Shown here in pieces: positions 61,660 to 64,000 of a stretch of 64,000 bases of DNA (position 1 is the first letter of the stretch; each line of letters starts with the position of its first letter). This DNA is from RYN-230 sp963760405. GTDB taxonomy: Bacteria; Actinomycetota; Actinomycetes; Streptosporangiales; Streptosporangiaceae. Below the pieces are notes generated by a model, which worked only from the letters and a program-made list of their open reading frames with translations, searched no databases and was not told the origin of the DNA. The position numbers were made by a program, and so were the translations under genes. The stretch spans positions 558,001 through 622,000 of the forward strand of contig CAVXCV010000004.1 in NCBI GenBank assembly GCA_963760405.1, written 5' to 3'.

Positions 61660-63075
61660 ATGGACGTCCGTGGCTACATCGACAGCAAAGCGCGGGAGTT
61701 CACCGACCGGCTGAAGGAGTGGCTGGCCATCCCGTCGGTATCCGCTGACCCGGCCCACCACGACGATGTCCGGGCCTCCGCGGCCTGGCTGGCCGCGGAG
61801 TTGCGGGCCACCGGCTTCCCCGAGGTGGAGGTCTGGGAGACCGGGTCCGCGAGCGCTCCGGGGCTGCCCGCGGTGTTCGCGCACTGGCCGGCTGCGGACC
61901 CGGCGGCGCCGCGGGTTCTGGTGTACGGGCACCACGACGTCCAGCCAGCCGAGCCGCTGGAAGAGTGGCGCACCCCGCCGTTCCAGCCGGTCGAGCGGGA
62001 CGGCCAGCTGCTGGGCCGGGGCGCCTCGGACGACAAGGGCCAGGTCCTGCTGCACATCCTCGGCCTGCGGGCCTGCCTGGCCGGGGGCGGCCGGCCAGCG
62101 CCCCCGGTGTCGCTGACGTTCCTGATCGAGGGTGAGGAGGAGTCTGGCTCGCCGCACTTCGCCGACCTGCTGCGGGCCCGGGCCGGGCGGCTGGGCTGCG
62201 ACGTGATCGTGATCTCCGATACCACCATGTGGGCGGCGGATGTGCCGTCCATGTGCACCGGCATGCGCGGCCTGGTGGACGCGCAGATCGACCTGCGCGG
62301 CGCCGCCACCGACGTGCATTCGGGCTCGTTCGGCGGTGGCATGCCGAACCCGCTGCACGCGCTGGCCGCCCTGCTGGCGGCCCTGCACGACGGCGAAGGC
62401 CGGGTCACCCTGCCCGGGTTCTATGACATGGTGCTGCCGCTGACCGCCGTGGACCGGGAGCTGTTCGCCCGGCTGCCGTTCGATGAGAAGGCCTGGCTGG
62501 CTGATGCGGGCGGCAGCCACGCGACCGCGGGCGAGGCGGGATACAGCACGCTGGAGCGGATCTGGGCCCGGCCGACCGCGGAGATCAACGGCGTCTGGGG
62601 CGGCCACACCGGGCCGGGCACGAAGACCATCGTGCCCGCCGAAGCGCACGCCAAGGTCTCCTTCCGGCTGGTCGCCCACCAGGAGCCAGCCGACGTGGCC
62701 GAGGCGCTGCGCACGTTCGTGGCGGCCCGGACCCCGCCGGGTATCGAGGCGACCGTGACGTTCGGCGGCCCCGGGGTACGGTCGGCCTTCTCCCCGCTGC
62801 ACTCGCCCGCGGTGCAGGCGGCCAAGCGGGCGATGGAACGCGCGTTCGGCCGTGAGGTGCTGTTCACCCGGGAAGGCGGCAGCGGGCCGGAAGCCGATCT
62901 CACCGACATCCTGGGCGCGCCGCTGGTGTTCGTCGCGGTCGGGCTGGACGAAGACCGGATCCATGCCCCCAACGAAAAGGTGGACATGGACCTGCTGCTC
63001 CGCGGGGCCGAGTCGGTGGCTTACCTGTGGGACGAACTGGCCGCGGACCGGGCCCACCGCGCGGCACAGCGGTGA
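61660..63075 (+). CDS. M20-family dipeptidase
   Basis: The 471-residue zinc peptidase has the M20 metal ligands in order: VLVYGHHDVQPAEP (His and Asp), GRGASDDKGQVLLHI (bridging Asp), LIEGEEESGSPHFADL (general base and Glu), VISDTTMWAADVP (Asp) and the final His in EDRIHAPNEKVDM. Residues of about 190-310 form the dimerisation lid (DVHSGSFGGGMPNPLHALA). It would cleave dipeptides or N-acyl amino acids. ATG 61660 has GAGGAGG upstream; the stop overlaps the nudC GTG. Confidence 0.92.
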   Translation: MDVRGYIDSKAREFTDRLKEWLAIPSVSADPAHHDDVRASAAWLAAELRATGFPEVEVWETGSASAPGLPAVFAHWPAADPAAPRVLVYGHHDVQPAEPLEEWRTPPFQPVERDGQLLGRGASDDKGQVLLHILGLRACLAGGGRPAPPVSLTFLIEGEEESGSPHFADLLRARAGRLGCDVIVISDTTMWAADVPSMCTGMRGLVDAQIDLRGAATDVHSGSFGGGMPNPLHALAALLAALHDGEGRVTLPGFYDMVLPLTAVDRELFARLPFDEKAWLADAGGSHATAGEAGYSTLERIWARPTAEINGVWGGHTGPGTKTIVPAEAHAKVSFRLVAHQEPADVAEALRTFVAARTPPGIEATVTFGGPGVRSAFSPLHSPAVQAAKRAMERAFGREVLFTREGGSGPEADLTDILGAPLVFVAVGLDEDRIHAPNEKVDMDLLLRGAESVAYLWDELAADRAHRAAQR

Positions 63076-64000
63076 CCGGGGCGCAGCACCCGGACCGGGG
63101 GGCGAATCCGGCCAGGCAGCTGGTCGTGACCCAGCTGGGCGCGAGCCAGCTGGGGGCCACCCAGCTGGGCGGGCTGGTGCTGGCCCGCAGCGGAGTGGAC
63201 CGGATGGGCGACCGGCGCGGTGATGACGAGTGGCTCGCCGCGGCCTGGGCCGATCCGCGGACCCGGGTGCTGGTCCTGCACGGCGACCGGGCGCTGGTCC
63301 GGTTCGGTGACGGCGCGGCCGAGCTGATTCTGGTCCCGCCGGGCGAGGCTCCGGACGGCCAGACGGGACAGGCACTGCGCTGCCTGCTCGGTGTGGACGC
63401 TGCCGGGGTTGCCTACTTCGGCGTGCTGGCCCCGCCCGCCGGGCGCCCGGCCGCGGAACGGCCCTTCGGGGAACGGCCTCATGGGGCACGGCCCGCGGTC
63501 CGGCTGGCCGCGCTGCGGGAGGTGGCCGCGCTGCTCAGCGACCGGGACGCGGGCCTGTTCACGCACGCGGTGGCGCTCGGCAACTGGCACGCCACGCACA
63601 CGCACTGCCCGCGCTGCGGCACTCCCACCGAGCCGATCCTGTCCGGGCACGCCCGGCGCTGCCCCAAGGACGGCAGTGATCACTTCCCGCGGGTCGATCC
63701 CGCGGTGATCATGCTGGTGACCGACCCGGCCGACCGGTGCCTGCTGGCGCGCAACCGGCAGTGGCCGGAGCGGCGGGTCTCGGTCCTGGCCGGCTTCGTG
63801 GAGCCCGGCGAATCGCTGGAGCTCGCGGTGATCCGTGAGGTCAGCGAGGAGACCGGGATCACGGTCAGCAGTGTCCGGTACATGGGCAGCCAGCCGTGGC
63901 CGATGCCACAGAGCCTGATGCTCGGCTTCCGCGCCGTGGCTGCTGGCGACCTGGCCGTGCACGTGGACGACGAGGAGATCGCTGAGGCCTACTGGTTCAG
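63072..64000 (+). CDS. nudC: NAD(+) diphosphatase / decapping Nudix enzyme NudC (partial)
   Basis: The gene starts at GTG 63072, overlapping the peptidase stop, and runs off the window end after about 309 codons. An N-terminal domain with a short QLGAxQLGATQLG repeat precedes a zinc-ribbon stretch (HCPRCG, RRCPKDGSDHFPR, with three of the four classic cysteines, a pattern I recall from actinobacterial members). The Nudix box GFVEPGESLELAVIREV is continued by SEETGI, followed by SQPWPMPQSLM, the NudC signature. The enzyme splits NAD(H) and removes NAD caps from RNA. Confidence 0.9.
   Translation, partial: MTGAQHPDRGANPARQLVVTQLGASQLGATQLGGLVLARSGVDRMGDRRGDDEWLAAAWADPRTRVLVLHGDRALVRFGDGAAELILVPPGEAPDGQTGQALRCLLGVDAAGVAYFGVLAPPAGRPAAERPFGERPHGARPAVRLAALREVAALLSDRDAGLFTHAVALGNWHATHTHCPRCGTPTEPILSGHARRCPKDGSDHFPRVDPAVIMLVTDPADRCLLARNRQWPERRVSVLAGFVEPGESLELAVIREVSEETGITVSSVRYMGSQPWPMPQSLMLGFRAVAAGDLAVHVDDEEIAEAYWF

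Overview
The window is very GC-rich DNA from an actinomycete. The gene content is typical of that class: a coenzyme F420 pathway (fbiC, fbiB, fbiA), a WhiB-family regulator, the mtrA-mtrB-lpqB locus, GDP-mannose synthesis genes, the DUF58/MoxR/DUF4350/DUF4129 membrane cluster, SecA, MoeZ and an AdnA/AdnB helicase-nuclease pair. Local gene order matches conserved blocks known from Mycobacterium and Streptomyces, but the DUF222-HNH gene, the long disordered proteins and the many repeats argue against a mycobacterium. I cannot name the genus from the sequence alone. The genus-level placement and all family names come from motif recognition; no search was run.

Layout. 1-6 kb: tail of a UPF0182 membrane protein, a GT4 glycosyltransferase, a sugar-nucleotide pyrophosphorylase, a DNA glycosylase with an apparent 3' frameshift, and a DUF222-HNH protein. 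6-12 kb: fbiC facing fbiB-fbiA, then a whiB gene. 12-23 kb: a large GT2 membrane protein, a Tyr/Pro/Gly-rich ORF, DUF5719, a degenerate metallopeptidase, DUF3499, phosphomannomutase, a Trm112-like protein, an SIS-domain isomerase and a cation diffusion facilitator. 23-27 kb: a perfect 144-bp tandem duplication, a MerR regulator, ahcY, a divergent AhcY paralogue and a VOC protein. 27-34 kb: RDD and SpoIIM-like proteins, then a tightly coupled operon (GPDPase-type membrane protein, DUF4129, DUF4350, MoxR, DUF58). 34-43 kb: mtnA-mtrA-mtrB-lpqB, long-form HPF, an orphan LuxR-type response regulator and a YcaQ-like protein. 43-52 kb: secA, an Rv3235-like gene, moeZ, an unknown membrane protein with a mycosin-like protease, and an alkyltransferase-like protein. 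52-64 kb: adnA, a frameshifted adnB, a GIDE-domain protein, a thiamine-binding-type protein, a small membrane protein, an M20 peptidase and the start of nudC.

How genes work together. The GT4 gene, the pyrophosphorylase, phosphomannomutase and the SIS isomerase together could make and use GDP-mannose. fbiC makes the F420 chromophore precursor, fbiA attaches the phospholactyl-type moiety and fbiB adds glutamates. mtnA and the two AhcY-type genes sit near each other and deal with by-products of S-adenosylmethionine use.

The most unusual signal is the number of short in-frame tandem repeats, mostly 15-bp units coding for pentapeptides. They lie inside otherwise conserved housekeeping genes: fbiC, fbiB, the DNA glycosylase, DUF222-HNH and adnB. 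Two broken reading frames lie exactly in repeat arrays: adnB, where one extra G sits in a 24-bp array, and the Rv3235-like gene, where the array unit length varies. A third lies at a 5-bp duplication in the response-regulator gene. A fourth, in the DNA glycosylase, lies away from any array. Other points of interest are the 144-bp duplication that supplies the C-terminus of the MerR protein, a 50-bp palindrome upstream of moeZ, and the archaeal-like AhcY paralogue. No tRNA, rRNA, CRISPR array, insertion sequence or origin was recognised.
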